Source of the DNA: JAJZMF01 sp035702845
Lineage (GTDB): Bacteria > Actinomycetota > Acidimicrobiia > Acidimicrobiales > Palsa-688
Reading direction: 5' to 3'
Assembly: GCA_035702845.1 (NCBI GenBank)
Contig: DASSZK010000372.1
Span: forward strand, 1-13,128
Length of the DNA stretch: 13,128 nucleotides
Shown in pieces: positions 12,480 through 13,128 of the stretch (the stretch's first letter is position 1; the number at the start of each line of letters is the position of its first letter). Below the pieces are notes generated by a model. That model searched no databases, had not been told where the DNA came from, and was given only the letters and a program-made list of their open reading frames with translations. A program made the position numbers and the translations under genes.

Positions 12480-13128
12480 TGGACGCTGACAAGCGCAGGC
12501 TCCCCGAGCCTGCGAGCGATCACCCTGGGGTGCTCGGACGGCTTTCAGACGGGCCGTGGCGGTTCCACGTAGTGGGTGCCGGTGGCGCGGGGATGAACGC
12601 CATCGCCCTCATCCTTTTGGAGTTGGGACACTCTGTCTCAGGGAGCGACGAAAAGCCCTCGACCGCGCTGGACCGCCTTGCCAGGGCCGGGGCTCGCGTG
12701 TGGGTCGGCCACGATGCGCAGAACGTGCAAGGGGCGGACGCCGTCGTACATTCGAGCGCAATCGCGGCCACCAACGTCGAGCTCGTCCAGGCTCGCAACT
12801 TGGGGACACCGGTGCACGGGCGCGCGGAGGTCCTTGCTGCTATCTGCTCGCTTAAGCGCACGCTGGCCGTGTCCGGCACCCACGGCAAGACCACGACGAC
12901 GGCGATGCTCTCCGTCGTGCTCGAGGCGTCAGGGGTGCGCCCGTCGTACCTCGTCGGCGGGGATCTCCCGGGTGGGCGAGGAGGTGCGCTTTGGACCGAT
13001 GGCGACTTCTTCGTCGTCGAGGCGGATGAGTCCGACGGTACGTTCCTCACCTTGCCGGCGTCCGGGGCACTGGTCACCAGCGTCGAACCTGACCACATGG
13101 ATTTTTTCGGCGACGTCGCGACGCTCGA
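12479..13128 (+). CDS. murC: UDP-N-acetylmuramate--L-alanine ligase MurC (5' part, cut by window end)
   Basis: MurC attaches L-alanine to UDP-MurNAc, the first step of stem-peptide assembly. The frame opens at ATG 12479 (TAATG with the murG stop) and stays open to the window edge, giving 216 codons of a family of about 450-490 residues. An unusual 26-residue lead precedes the Rossmann-like WRFHVVGAGGAGMNAIA at 27-43. Next come GSDEKPS (55-61), HSSAI (91-95), the ATP-binding P-loop GTHGKTTTTAM at 133-143, EADESDGTF at 181-189 and EPDHMDFFG at 203-211. The C-terminal ligase parts lie outside. GAGG stands 13 bases before the start, further than ideal, so coupling to murG is likely. In this cluster type murB, ftsQ and ftsZ would be expected next. 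Confidence 0.95.
   Translation, partial: MDADKRRLPEPASDHPGVLGRLSDGPWRFHVVGAGGAGMNAIALILLELGHSVSGSDEKPSTALDRLARAGARVWVGHDAQNVQGADAVVHSSAIAATNVELVQARNLGTPVHGRAEVLAAICSLKRTLAVSGTHGKTTTTAMLSVVLEASGVRPSYLVGGDLPGGRGGALWTDGDFFVVEADESDGTFLTLPASGALVTSVEPDHMDFFGDVATL

Overview
The window is high-GC DNA from a Gram-positive-type, actinobacterial-looking genome. The evidence is the GC-rich third positions, frequent GTG starts, a MurE of the meso-diaminopimelate type, and an mraZ-rsmH-ftsL-ftsI-murE-mraY-ftsW-murG-murC division and cell-wall (dcw) order. The sequence does not fix the lineage; Acidimicrobiia or a relative is a reasonable guess only.

Left part (1-2871). The window opens with the 3' end of a plus-strand gene whose tail matches the C-terminus of HrpA-type ATP-dependent RNA helicases. 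Facing it on the minus strand, read right to left, are an FKBP-type peptidyl-prolyl isomerase lipoprotein, a family-2 glycosyltransferase with an N-terminal pentapeptide repeat, and a phytanoyl-CoA dioxygenase-like Fe(II)/2-oxoglutarate enzyme whose 3' end overlaps the helicase gene by 44 bp.

Control region (2872-3123). Between the divergent FKBP gene and mraZ lies the best regulatory signal of the window. It is a sigma70-like promoter (TTGCTA, 17 bp, TATAGT) overlaid by four consecutive 10-bp boxes of the form AGTGG/AGTAG plus five bases. This is the expected layout of a MraZ operator, so the cluster probably autoregulates.

Right part (3124-13128). The plus-strand dcw cluster runs off the window inside murC. 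It encodes the MraZ regulator, the RsmH 16S rRNA methyltransferase, the divisome proteins FtsL, FtsI (transpeptidase) and FtsW (glycosyltransferase), and the precursor enzymes MurE, MraY, MurG and MurC. Most junctions are ATGA or GTGA overlaps, which implies one polycistronic message with translational coupling. murF and murD, normally beside murE/mraY and mraY/ftsW in this cluster, are absent, and the overlaps leave no room for them. A 155-bp stretch between mraZ and the conserved rsmH start carries a 27-bp tandem repeat, hairpins and a possible RNA leader. Short tandem duplications, mostly codon-phased, occur in several genes of the window.

I see no mobile element, CRISPR array, tRNA or rRNA. 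Most of the window is a recognisable housekeeping cluster. The points of interest are its regulation, the missing mur genes and the repeat pattern.
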